DNA of 64,000 nucleotides from Atherinomorus stipes (lineage: Eukaryota > Chordata > Actinopteri > Atheriniformes > Atherinidae). This document shows, piece after piece, positions 41,301 through 47,305 of the stretch. The notes beneath the pieces are model-generated. The model worked only from the letters and a program-made list of their open reading frames with translations, did not search any database and was not told the DNA's origin. The translations under genes were made by a program, and so were the position numbers. The stretch lies in assembly GCA_023101725.1 (NCBI GenBank), contig JALJCO010013696.1, positions 410,001 through 474,000 on the forward strand, written 5' to 3'. Every line of letters starts with the position of its first letter. The stretch's first letter is position 1.

Positions 41301-44300
41301 GAGCCCTGCTCAGGGGTAAACCTGCTGGACTGGGATGTGGAGGTCCTCCAGCCCGCTGCACTGCCAGCTCCTGAGGTGGGTGGTGTGAAAACAGTGATGG
41401 CTTCCTGTCAGAAGTGACTGTGTTTGCGTGAAGGTCCCGATAACCCGGCTCAGCTGCGTACATGCTGGCTTCACCAGTTTAACGGAGCTTTAAAGTCAAA
41501 CCGATAACCTGGTTCAGCTGCGTACGTGCTGGCTTCACCAGTTTAACGGAGCTTTAAAGTCAAACCGATAACCTGGTTCAGCTGCGTACGTGCTGGCTTC
41601 ACCAGTTTAACGGAGCTTTAAAGTCAAACCGATAACCTGGTTCAGCTGCGTACATGCTGGCTTCACCAGTTTAACGGAGCTTTAAAGTCAAACCGATAAC
41701 CCGGTTCAGCTGCGTACATGCTGGCTTCACCAGTTTAACGGAGCTTTAAAGTCAAAGTTCAGGCGGGAAATGTGCTTCCACGTAAATACAGTCCGAGTGG
41801 CTGCATGGCTTCACATCTGCGCTGACTGCATGCACAGCAACGTGCTGCTCTACACTTCTGCTGCTGTGTGGCTGGGGGGGGGTTGGACCTGAGCTCTCTG
41901 TTTTAGGAACAATAAGCAAAAAGATTGTGAAATCAGGAACAGTGGGTGCATCAGACACGTTCATGGTTCTGTGAATGGAGGAATTTTGTCATTTCTGCGC
42001 ATGTCATCATGCATGCATGCTCCAACGGTCAGAAAGCTTTGGGAATCCATTGGAGTAGAAGAGAGACCGGTCTTTACGGGGTTAATCACAACAGGAGAGG
42101 TCTCTCCTCGTCCACTGAGACAGTCCAAATGCAAACAGTGTCCAGCATCGTGCAGTTAACCCCGTAAAGACCGGTCTCTGTTTCTATAGACTGCCAAAGC
42201 GCTCTGCCCGTCCAGTTGGAGCGCGAGTGAAGACAAATGTGGGATGTTTGATGCTGGCTAAATATTGTTCATCTTGCTCCTCACTGCTGTCCGAAGGCGC
42301 CGTCGTGGGAATCGTGGGTAAGCGTGCTGCTTTCTGAGCTGCCCTCCTCAGCTGCATCTGTCTGCTTCCACAACGAAGGGCTGACATAAACTCAACTTCC
42401 CTCTTTGGTTTCTCAATCCCTCCTCAATCCTGTCCAACCTTTATGATTAAACCCGGGCCGTCCTCTCCCATCCCCCCTCCCGCTGACCCTAAACCGTTGG
42501 GATGCCTCACTCCCCTTGACCTTACAGCGCGATCAGGCCGCCGCGGAGCCGGCACCCCAGGACGATTCCGACCAGGACGAGGCTCAGTCTGGCTGGGATT
42601 ACCGCGAAGGCGGCGCTCAGAGCTACGCCCAGCCCGGCTGGGACGAGGAGGCGGCCGAGGGTCAGGAGAGCTGGGGCGATGACGGGGGCTACGCCGCCCA
42701 GTCACACGCCCAGCCCAGCTGGGACGAGGAGGCGGCCGAGGGTCAGGAGAGCTGGGGCGATGACGGGGGCTACGCCGCCCAGTCACACACCGAGCCCAGC
42801 TGGGACGATGATGGTGCCCATGTGGGACAGGGTGGCTGGGGCGATGAGGAGGTAGAGTTGGAGGGGGGGTAGCAGCTTGGTGACGTCTGCAATAGTCCCG
42901 GATGCTGGAAACCTGGTGGAAAAGCAACAATGACCTTCCTGACTTTCTGTGTTTCCTACTTCTGCACCTTTTCTGTCTTTTACTAACTCACGTTTTCTCT
43001 GCATCTTTGCAGAGTTCAGTGACCAACGGCTCTGACGGCGAGCTTCCTCCAGGGTTTCTCTACAAGGCCAGTCCACTTCATTTCTGCTCGACTCAGGGCG
43101 GGAGCAGCATGGATGCACCCCCTCTGGGAGATGTTGCAGAGTAAATTCTGGTTTCGTGTTTTCCTCCAGGTGAAAGCTGTACACGAGTACACGGCCACTG
43201 ATGGTGACGAGCTGGAGCTACAGATCGGAGATGTGGTGCTGGTTCTGGCCTTTGATAACCCGGATGAACAGGTTGGTGTCCCACACGGCAACCTTCCGGG
43301 TTTTATGCTTTCGTGTACCGCTTCTATACTCTGTGACGTAGACCAGCTTACGAACTGAAACACCGCACGAAGCTACGCATTTTCACACCAGTCACACCAG
43401 GATAGAAGAACGGCAGAAGATTTCAGATAAACGTACACAGATTGCAGCATTGCACAGATGACGAAGTGAACCCCAATAGGGGATTATCACGCTTCCGCGT
43501 TCCGGTTTCCAGAAGTTGAAACATTTGAAGCTTCCTCTTCCGGGCCAGGAATGGCTCAATCCAAGTCCCGATGTTGCTGCTCTGCTCCATTGTGTACATC
43601 TAATAAACAACGCCAGCCGTACCGAAGTTTTCATGGATTCCCGACTGAAAAGACACTAAGGAAGAAGTGGATGAAAGCGATTTGTCGGAGTGAAGGACCG
43701 AAATTTAAAATAAAACAAGGTTGCACATATGTCTGTAGTCGGCACTTCAATGATGCAGACTACACTACAGCTAGCGTTAGCAAGCTCGCGTTAGCTGACG
43801 TTACCAACTTTTCGCTTGTGAAAACATACAAGCGTCTGAAAACTGGGTCTGTACCCCCCCGTTTCCAGTGGAACAACTGGGGACTGCCAAAAAAAGGAGA
43901 CGCTTTCAGATGCTTGTGTGTTTTCAGCCGCACAAAGTTAGGCACGTTATCGAGCTGGCTAATGCTAACCTGCTAACACGACTGTGCAGACTGCCAGCCA
44001 CAAACAAACGTGTGTCGTTTTATTATAAAGTTCGGTCCTTCACCGCGGCGAATTGGTCGTTTTGATCCACTTCTTCCTTAGTATCACTTCAGTCTAGAAT
44101 GAAAACTTGGCATTGGCGTTTATCCGATTTACAAAGTTTAACAGAGTAGTAGTCGGCGGACTACTGTTAGCAGGTTAGCATTAGCCAGCTCGATAACGTG
44201 CCTAACTTTGTGCGGCTGAAAACACACAAGCATCTGAAAGCGTCTCCTTTCTTGGCAGTCCCCAGTTGTTCCACTGGAAACGGGGGGGTACAGACCGGAT

Positions 44301-47300
44301 TTTCAGATGTTTGTGTGTTTTAAGACGCACAATGTTAAGCACGTCAGTAAACGCTAGCTGGCTAATGCTAGCATGCTGTGAAGTGCTGGTGTTGTGCCCC
44401 ACCGGCGACAAACAAACGTGTGTTTTATTATAAAGTTCGGCCCTTCACCGTGGCGAATCGATCGCTTTGATCCACTTCTTCCTTAGTATCACTTTAGTCT
44501 AGAATGAAAACTTAAGTATGTTTGGAGTTTATCCGATTTAAACAGTATAACAGAGCAGGAACAGCTGTCGTTAACATGGCCTGGAACAGGAAGTGTCCAA
44601 AATCCGGGAACTTCCGGTAAGCGTGATAATCCCCTATTCCACGAAGTTCGGTCTGTGTGTCAATGACATCCGAACGAATCTCAGAACCATGAAACTGAGT
44701 CATTTAATGTTTAACGTCGTGTAGTAACACGTCTGTAAAAAGTAGTTCCAGGATGACGTTTACCATCGTGTAGTAACACGTCTGTAAAAAGTAGTTCCGG
44801 GGTGACGTTGACCATCGTGTAGTAACACATCTGTAAAAAGTAGTTCCAGGGTGATGTTTACCGTTGTGTAGTAACACATCTGTAAAAAGTAGTTCCAGGG
44901 TGACGTTAACCATCGTGTAGTAACACGTCTGTAAAAAGTAGTTCCAGGGTGATGTTTACCATCGTGTAGTAACACGTCTGTAAAAAGTAGTTCCAAGGTG
45001 ATGTTTACCATCTTTTAGCAAAAAATCTTTAAAAAGTAGTTCCAGGGGGATCTTTACCATCGTGTAGTAACACGTCTGTAAAAAGTAGTTCCAGGGTGAT
45101 GTTTACCATCGTGTAGTAACACGTCTGTAAAAAGTAGTTTCAGGGTGATGTTTAACATCGTGTAGTAACACGTCTGTAAAAAGTAGTTCCGGGGTGACGT
45201 TGACCATCGTGTAGTAACACATCTGTAAAAAGTAGTTCCAGGGTGATGTTTACCGTTGTGTAGTAACACATCTGTAAAAAGTAGTTCCAGGGTGACGTTA
45301 ACCATCGTGTAGTAACACGTCTGTAAAAAGTAGTTCCAGGGAGATGTTTACCATCGTGTAGTAACACGTCTGTAAAAAGTAGTTCCAAGGTGATGTTTAC
45401 CATCGTGTAGTAACACGTCTTTAAAAAGTAGTTCCAGGGTGATGTTTACCATCGTGTAGTAACACGTCTGTAAAAAGTAGTTCCAGGGTGATGTTTACCA
45501 TCGTGTAGTAACACGTCTGTAAAAAGTAGTTTCAGGGTGATGTTTACCATCGTGTAGTAACACGTCTGTAAAAAGTAGTTCCAGGGTGATGTTTACCATC
45601 GTGTAGAAACACGTCTGTAAAAAGTAGTTCCAGGGTGATGTTTACCATCGTGTAGTAACACGTCTGTAAAAGTAGTTCCAGGGTGATGTTTACCATCGTG
45701 TAGTAACATGTCTATAAAAGGTAGTTCCAGGGTGATGTTTACCATCGTGTAGTAACACGTCTGTAAAAAGTAGTTCCAGGGTGATGTTTACCATCGTGTA
45801 GAAACACGTTTGTAAAAAGTAGTTCCAGGGTGATGTTTACCATCGTGTAGTAACACGTCTGTAAAAAGTAGTTCCAGGGTGATGTTTACCATCGTGTAGT
45901 AACACGTCTGTAAAAAGTAGTTCCAGGGTGATGTTTACCATCGTGTAGAAACACGTCTGTAAAAGTAGTTCCAGGGTGATGTTTACCATCGTGTAGTAAC
46001 ATGTCTATAAAAAGTAGTTCCAGGGTGATGTTTAACATCGTGTAGTAACACGTCTGTAAAAAGTAGTTCCGGGGTGACGTTGACCATCGTGGAGTAACAC
46101 ATCTGTAAAAAGTAGTTCCAGGGTGACGTTAACCATCGTGTAGTAACACGTCTGTAAAAAGTAGTTCCAGGGAGATGTTTACCATCGTGTAGTAACACGT
46201 CTGTAAAAAGTAGTTCCAGGGTGACGTTTACCATCGTGTAGAAACACGTCTGTAAAAGTAGTTCCAGGGTGATGTTTACCATCGTGTAGTAACACGTCTG
46301 TAAAAAGTAGTTTCAGGGTGACGTTTACCATCGTGTAGTAACACGTCTGTAAAAAGTAGTTCCAGGGTAATGTTTACCATCGTGTAGTAACATGTCTGTA
46401 AAAAGTAGTTCCAGGGTGACGTTAACCATCATGTAGTAACACGTCTGTAAAAAGTAGTTCCAGGGAGATGTTTACCATTGTGTAGTAACACGTCTGTAAA
46501 AAGTAGTTTCAGGGTGACGTTTACCATCGTGTAGTAACACGTCTGTAAAAAGTAGTTCCAGGGTAATGTTTACCATCGTGTAGTAACATGTCTGTAAAAA
46601 GTAGTTCCAGGGTGATGTTTACCATCATGTAGTAACACGTCTGTAAAAAGTAGTTCCAGGGTGACGTTTACCATCGTGTAGTAACACATCTGTAAAAAGC
46701 AGTTCCAGGGTGATGTTTATAACCGTGTAGTAACACGTCTGTAAAAAGTAGTTTCAGGGTGATGTTTACCATCGTGTAGTAACACCTCTGTAAAAAGTAG
46801 TTCCAGGGTGATGTTTACCATCGTGTAGTAACACGTCTGTAAAAAGTAGTTCCAGGGTGATGTTTACCATCGTGTAGTAACACGTCTGTAAAAGTAGTTT
46901 CAGGGTGATGTTTACCATCGTGTAGTAACACATCTGTAAAAAGTAGTTCCAGAGTGATGTTTACAATCGTGTAGTAACACGTCTGTAAAAGTAGTATATA
47001 TCTAAATAGTAATATAATATCCAAATAATAACCAGTAGTTCTTGAGCATAATCAGTGGTATACACACCATTATTTGACATGTGTCCTGTGAAACATTCCC
47101 ACTCGGCTGTCGTAACCTGACTGCAGTTCTGGCCTTCCTGACCTGGACGCTGCCACAGACGGTTGCCTCAGTGGATGATTCCTGTCCTGATGTGTGTTTG
47201 CAGGATGACGGCTGGCTCCTGGGCCTGAAGGAGTCTCAGTGGCTGCAGAAGAAGGACATTTCAGCCAAAGGTGTTTTCCCTGAGAACTTCACCCAGAAGG

Positions 47301-47305
47301 TTTGA
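11279..47305 (+). CDS. bin1: bin1 (bridging integrator 1 / amphiphysin II), all exons but the first
   Basis: BIN1 is a cytoplasmic N-BAR/SH3 adaptor that binds and curves membranes (endocytosis, T-tubules, synapse) and recruits dynamin through its SH3 domain. Exons: 11279-11359, 13673-13727, 14316-14410, 17075-17170, 19666-19773, 29908-30000, 31542-31627, 33593-33668, 33753-33808, 33894-33938, 39636-39687, 40218-40349, 42528-42851, 43013-43066, 43170-43271, 47204-47305. They sum to 1557 nt, 518 codons plus stop, with all phases compatible. Visible family hallmarks are [54 protein letters not shown], and an SH3 ending GVFPENFT. The 31-codon exon at 29908 matches the BIN1-specific exon 7 and argues against AMPH. 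No FEDNFVP or PWDLW (CLAP) motif was found. Exon 1 is not in the window. Which teleost duplicate this is (bin1a or bin1b) cannot be decided here. Confidence 0.93.
11360..13625. repeat. pyrimidine-rich minisatellite filling bin1 intron 2
   Basis: Irregular units built from CACCTCCACC, CACCTTCATCACC and CCCTTCACACAGCAGCGT. The + strand contains almost no G outside CAGCAGCGT. It fills intron 2 from the donor to about 50 bp before exon 3. Long frames of Pro/Ser/His on + or Gly/Glu/Val/Lys on - are artefacts. Confidence 0.92.
13673..13727 (+). CDS. bin1: bin1 exon 3
   Basis: 55 nt encoding [18 protein letters not shown] plus the first base of the next codon. Acceptor TTGCTGTTTCAG, donor GTAAGA. 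It continues BAR helix 1 and corresponds to the human segment EGTRLQKDLRTYLASVK. The split codon joins A to CC of exon 4 to give Thr before MHEAS. Confidence 0.92.
13728..14315. other. bin1 intron 3
   Basis: 588 bp, mostly unique. A (GAT)n tract at 13861-13888 is the only repeat noticed. Confidence 0.7.
14316..14410 (+). CDS. bin1: bin1 exon 4
   Basis: 95 nt; after completing a Thr codon it reads [20 protein letters not shown] and ends [13 protein letters not shown] is a strongly conserved BAR-domain motif in AMPH and BIN1. Acceptor TGTTGCAG, donor GTGAGA, ending in phase 0. A Tc1-like transposon lies 27 bp beyond the donor. Confidence 0.92.
14438..15803 (+). mobile_element. Tc1/mariner transposon, inactive copy, in bin1 intron 4
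   Basis: Ends match fish Tc1-like elements: CAGTTATGTGAAA at the left, and the left ~190 bp recurs inverted at the right (for example GATCACTTTTTCACACAGGG at 15618 against CCCTGTGTGAAAAAGTGAT at 14619). The transposase between is broken by stops and frameshifts. Recognisable parts are WTDETKVEL (first Asp kept), [11 protein letters not shown] (second catalytic Asp replaced by Asn) and [15 protein letters not shown] (final acidic residue kept). Confidence 0.9.
15920..15955 (+). CDS. candidate 36-nt cassette exon of bin1 (speculative)
   Basis: Twelve codons ([12 protein letters not shown]) are flanked by a pyrimidine-rich acceptor (TGCTTCACCCTGAAG) and a good donor (GTAAAG). Phase 0 at both ends would let it insert between exons 4 and 5 without disturbing the frame. 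I know of no counterpart in BIN1 or AMPH. AG...GT pairs around a short open stretch are common by chance, so it is excluded from the gene model above. Confidence 0.3.
16665..16822. repeat. 18-bp minisatellite
   Basis: About nine copies of ACTACGTAGAATGATGGA; because 18 is a multiple of 3 it gives in-frame repetitive peptides on both strands, not genes. Confidence 0.9.
17075..17170 (+). CDS. bin1: bin1 exon 5
   Basis: 32 codons in phase 0, [20 protein letters not shown] through LAQFPDIK, matching human [20 protein letters not shown]...GQFPDIK. Acceptor CTTTCCTTCAG, donor GTGAGG. It forms the start of BAR helix 2. Confidence 0.94.
17294..19572. repeat. 24-bp minisatellite in bin1 intron 5
   Basis: About 95 copies of CCCACTGTTTCTCATCCCAC plus ACAC, with TGCTTC/TGTTTC and CATCCTAC/CATCCCAC variants. 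It starts 123 bp after exon 5 and stops 93 bp before exon 6. The 549-codon frame through it is an artefact of the 24-bp period. Confidence 0.95.
19666..19773 (+). CDS. bin1: bin1 exon 6
   Basis: 36 codons, phase 0, beginning [19 protein letters not shown] and ending [10 protein letters not shown]. This is the highly basic, membrane-contacting part of BAR helix 2. Acceptor TACTGTCACACAG, donor GTACCC, weaker than its neighbours. The next exon is the alternative exon 7. Confidence 0.94.
20131..29640. repeat. 35-bp minisatellite, 9.5 kb, in bin1 intron 6
   Basis: About 270 copies of a unit beginning GGACTCTGGACTGCAGGCAG and ending ACCAGTTCAGCAGCA. Higher-order duplication is evident: a block with GGTCCACCTGCAGTCCAGTT recurs near 20780, 21480, 22120 and 22410, and one with GGACTATAGGTAGACC near 26510 and 27030. 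Units at about 23415-25560 carry many small deletions. The array makes up nearly all of intron 6. Confidence 0.95.
29641..29854. other. unique end of bin1 intron 6
   Basis: About 210 bp of non-repetitive sequence between the 35-bp array and the CU-rich splicing region of exon 7. Confidence 0.6.
29855..29907 (+). promoter_or_regulatory. splicing control region upstream of bin1 exon 7
   Basis: A CU-rich stretch containing CTCCTCCTCTTC and CGTCTCCGTCTC, of the type bound by PTB proteins, is followed by TGCATG at 29890-29895, the RBFOX consensus. A suboptimal GT-rich acceptor comes next. That combination is common at neuron-regulated cassette exons. The motifs are visible; their use is inferred. 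Confidence 0.5.
29908..30000 (+). CDS. bin1: bin1 exon 7, alternative (neuronal-type) BAR insert
   Basis: 31 codons, phase 0 on both sides, beginning [15 protein letters not shown] and ending AQTNLSYNQ. It aligns without gaps to human BIN1 exon 7 (PVSLLEKAAPQW...AQTNLLRNQ), an insert known from brain isoforms, and is diagnostic for BIN1 within the family. The acceptor is weak (GTGTGGTTAG). A long CU-rich tract ends about 20 nt upstream and a TGCATG lies at 29890-29895. Donor GTGACG. Skipping it joins exon 6 to exon 8 in frame. Confidence 0.93.
30205..31040. repeat. 33-bp minisatellite in bin1 intron 7
   Basis: About 25 copies of GTGTCTCAGTCCTGTTAGGA plus CAGAGGGGTAGGG, with a GTGTCCCAGGCC variant. 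The 33-bp period yields a repeated 11-residue frame on the - strand that is not a gene. Confidence 0.94.
31041..31541. other. rest of bin1 intron 7
   Basis: 500 bp of apparently unique intron sequence; no exon with family similarity was seen. Confidence 0.6.
31542..31627 (+). CDS. bin1: bin1 exon 8
   Basis: 86 nt: [20 protein letters not shown] then DELPALWD plus two bases, matching human [28 protein letters not shown]. Acceptor GTGCACGCGCAG, donor GTGAGA. It forms the beginning of BAR helix 3. Confidence 0.94.
31770..32765. repeat. 32-35 bp CpG-rich minisatellite in bin1 intron 8
   Basis: About 30 copies of CCCGGACAAGCCCCCGGGAG plus TAGAGACCTGGT, with GGGCCCGG/GGTCCCGG alternatives. All three - strand frames are open (Gly/Pro/Leu repeats) and are artefacts. 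Confidence 0.94.
32766..33592. other. rest of bin1 intron 8
   Basis: Unique sequence; contains a C-rich run at about 33262-33289. No exon was recognised. Confidence 0.6.
33593..33668 (+). CDS. bin1: bin1 exon 9
   Basis: 76 nt; completes Arg and reads [20 protein letters not shown] then KEMSK, matching human [26 protein letters not shown]. Acceptor GTTTGTGTTCAG, donor GTGAGT. It forms the middle of BAR helix 3. Confidence 0.94.
33753..33808 (+). CDS. bin1: bin1 exon 10 (end of BAR)
   Basis: 56 nt: [18 protein letters not shown] plus two bases. Human BIN1 has LNQNLNDVLVGLEKQH here. The preceding intron is only 84 nt, with acceptor CGTCTCCAG; donor GTAAGT. Confidence 0.92.
33894..33938 (+). 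CDS. bin1: bin1 exon 11 (linker)
   Basis: 45 nt; the first base completes Lys and the exon then reads [14 protein letters not shown], leaving two bases of a Ser codon. It is a low-complexity Lys/Gly/Ala linker after the BAR domain, where human BIN1 has a Ser/Asn/Lys-rich linker. Acceptor CCTGCTGCAG, donor GTAAAA. Phases fit both neighbours. Confidence 0.82.
34013..34570. repeat. 67-71 bp tandem repeat in bin1 intron 11
   Basis: About eight units containing CACGGTCCACTT, CTGTCTGTGAACACGAGAT and CCAGCCAATCACACGGCAGC, with or without an extra CAGCTG. Units are contiguous with no spacers. Confidence 0.92.
34595..36385. repeat. 29-bp minisatellite in bin1 intron 11
   Basis: About 61 copies of GAGATTCTCATGGTGATGAG plus GTGGAACGG; GTGACGAG and GAGTTGG variants occur in recurring blocks. 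Confidence 0.95.
36528..37375. repeat. 14-bp minisatellite in bin1 intron 11
   Basis: About 60 copies of GTGGACCTGACTAA. A TACGTGAACCTG variant recurs at about 36538, 36719, 36859, 36985, 37097 and 37252, mostly at multiples of 14, showing higher-order duplication. Confidence 0.95.
37660..38900. repeat. 31-bp minisatellite A in bin1 intron 11
   Basis: About 40 copies of AACCAGAACCAGGAAAGAAA plus ACCTCCATCAG. The frames rotate every three units (Arg/Thr/Lys-rich peptides), which is not coding. Confidence 0.94.
38905..39475. repeat. 31-bp minisatellite B in bin1 intron 11
   Basis: About 18 copies of GTCAGACCGGGACCCGGTTC plus TCGTTCCTGGA. It directly adjoins array A and has the same unit length but a different sequence. 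Confidence 0.94.
39636..39687 (+). CDS. bin1: bin1 exon 12
   Basis: 52 nt; T completes Ser, then [17 protein letters not shown], ending in phase 0. Acceptor CTTGTCCCGTCAG, donor GTAAGC. It is an Ala/Ser/Pro linker after a 5.7-kb intron consisting almost only of tandem arrays. Confidence 0.8.
40218..40349 (+). CDS. bin1: bin1 exon 13 (proline-rich segment)
   Basis: 44 codons, phase 0, starting [20 protein letters not shown] and ending TDSVSTSPQ. It contains PxxP and [13 protein letters not shown] sites, an SH3-ligand-like stretch corresponding in position to human KGPPVPPPPKHTPS. Several SP/TP pairs are possible phosphorylation sites. Acceptor CTGCCGTGCAG, donor GTCAGA. Confidence 0.82.
40400..41040. 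mobile_element. palindromic MITE in bin1 intron 13
   Basis: Two arms of about 290 bp are imperfect inverted copies. For example, CTGCAGTAAAACTCCTTCAT at 40580 is mirrored as ATGAAGGAGTTTTACTGCAG near 40840, and CATACGTGCATTTACTCACC near 40449 as GGTGAGCAAATGCACGTATG near 40970. The ends are AAAGGAGAACTTTC and its near-complement. Confidence 0.85.
41490..41757. repeat. 64-bp tandem repeat in bin1 intron 13
   Basis: About 4.5 copies of a unit containing CCGATAACCTGGTTCAGCTG and GTTTAACGGAGCTTTAAAGT; near-identical, hence recent. Confidence 0.92.
42062..42179. repeat. inverted repeat (24-bp arms) in bin1 intron 13
   Basis: Arms at 42062-42085 and 42156-42179 are perfect complements (they include GACCGGTCTTTACGGGGTTA). 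The loop is 70 bp. Likely a small fold-back MITE. Confidence 0.8.
42528..42851 (+). CDS. bin1: bin1 exon 14, acidic Trp-rich tandem-repeat exon
   Basis: 108 codons, phase 0 on both sides, acceptor TTGACCTTACAG, donor GTAGAG. After an acidic opening ([20 protein letters not shown]) it carries two near-identical 27-codon (81-bp) repeats, each with AQP[GS]WDEEAAEGQ and [14 protein letters not shown], then a partial third ending GGWGDEE. Seven [GS]W[DG][DEY] motifs are present. No domain is recognised. It occupies the region where BIN1 and AMPH carry CLAP and acidic segments, so it may be a diverged or replaced version of that region. The coding signal is strong, but inclusion in every transcript is not certain. 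Confidence 0.75.
42632..42793 (+). repeat. 81-bp coding tandem repeat within bin1 exon 14
   Basis: Two almost identical 81-bp units, each 27 codons; a diverged third starts at 42794. The near identity at nucleotide level suggests a recent in-frame duplication. Confidence 0.9.
43013..43066 (+). CDS. bin1: bin1 exon 15 (leads into SH3), GC donor
   Basis: 18 codons, [18 protein letters not shown], matching human DLPPGFMFK immediately before the SH3 domain. Acceptor GCATCTTTGCAG. The codon-conserved boundary falls at AAG followed by GCCAGT, so the intron begins with GC. Reading through instead meets a stop after 25 more codons. The GT at 43140 would give a 30-nt intron and a shifted frame. Confidence 0.85.
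43067..43169 (+). other. bin1 intron 15, a 103-nt GC-AG intron
   Basis: The donor reads AAG then GCCAGT and the acceptor TTTTCCTCCAG. GC donors occur in a small percentage of vertebrate introns. The frame and the conserved K/V exon boundary before the SH3 domain leave no GT alternative. Confidence 0.8.
43170..43271 (+). CDS. bin1: bin1 exon 16 (SH3, first half)
   Basis: 34 codons: [20 protein letters not shown] through FDNPDEQ. It shows the SH3 ALYDY-like signature (VHEYTA), the acidic RT loop (TDGDELEL) and the DVVLVL strand, matching human [20 protein letters not shown]. Acceptor TTTCCTCCAG, donor GTTGGT, phase 0 throughout. Confidence 0.94.
43476..44637. mobile_element. fold-back element with a THAP-domain frame, copy 1 (bin1 intron 16)
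   Basis: Termini are inverted: ATAGGGGATTATCACGCTT at the left and AAGCGTGATAATCCCCTAT-like at the right (GTAAGCGTGATAATCCCCTAT). The internal halves are also inverted copies: the THAP-region sequence of the left half reappears reversed at 44202-44411. A closely related element is at 62018-63100. Related to P-element/THAP-type DNA transposons by its coding fragment. Confidence 0.8.
43551..43976 (+). pseudogene. THAP zinc-finger domain fragment inside the fold-back element
   Basis: An open frame of 141 codons. Residues ~8-70 form a THAP (C2CH) DNA-binding domain: paired Cys in CCCSAPLC, a FHGFP motif, a KW in LRKKWMKAI, and the CSRHF (C-x2-H) end. VPPRF further on resembles the AVPTIF box. 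THAP domains occur in P-element transposases and cellular THAP proteins. No transposase catalytic region follows, so this is a terminal fragment. Its own Met start looks plausible, but expression is unknown. Confidence 0.75.
44705..46998. repeat. 49-bp minisatellite in bin1 intron 16
   Basis: About 46 copies of TGTTTACCATCGTGTAGTAA, CACGTCTGTAAAAAGTAGTT and CCAGGGTGA in tandem. Variants (GTTGACC, AACATCG, AGTTTCAGG) recur in blocks, e.g. around 44800 and 45190, indicating duplicated multi-unit segments. Confidence 0.95.
47204..47305 (+). CDS. bin1: bin1 last coding exon (SH3, second half, stop)
   Basis: 33 codons plus [21 protein letters not shown] ... [11 protein letters not shown]. The conserved SH3 Trp (DDGW) and the FPENF end match BIN1 (DEGWLMGVKESDW...[12 protein letters not shown]). 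Acceptor GTGTGTTTGCAG. The 3.9-kb intron before it holds the THAP fold-back element and the 49-bp array. Confidence 0.95.
   Translation, partial: DDGWLLGLKESQWLQKKDISAKGVFPENFTQKV

Noticed and set aside
43140..43169. GT donor at 43140 for bin1 exon 15
   Set aside because: Would leave a 30-nt intron and create a stop at the junction.
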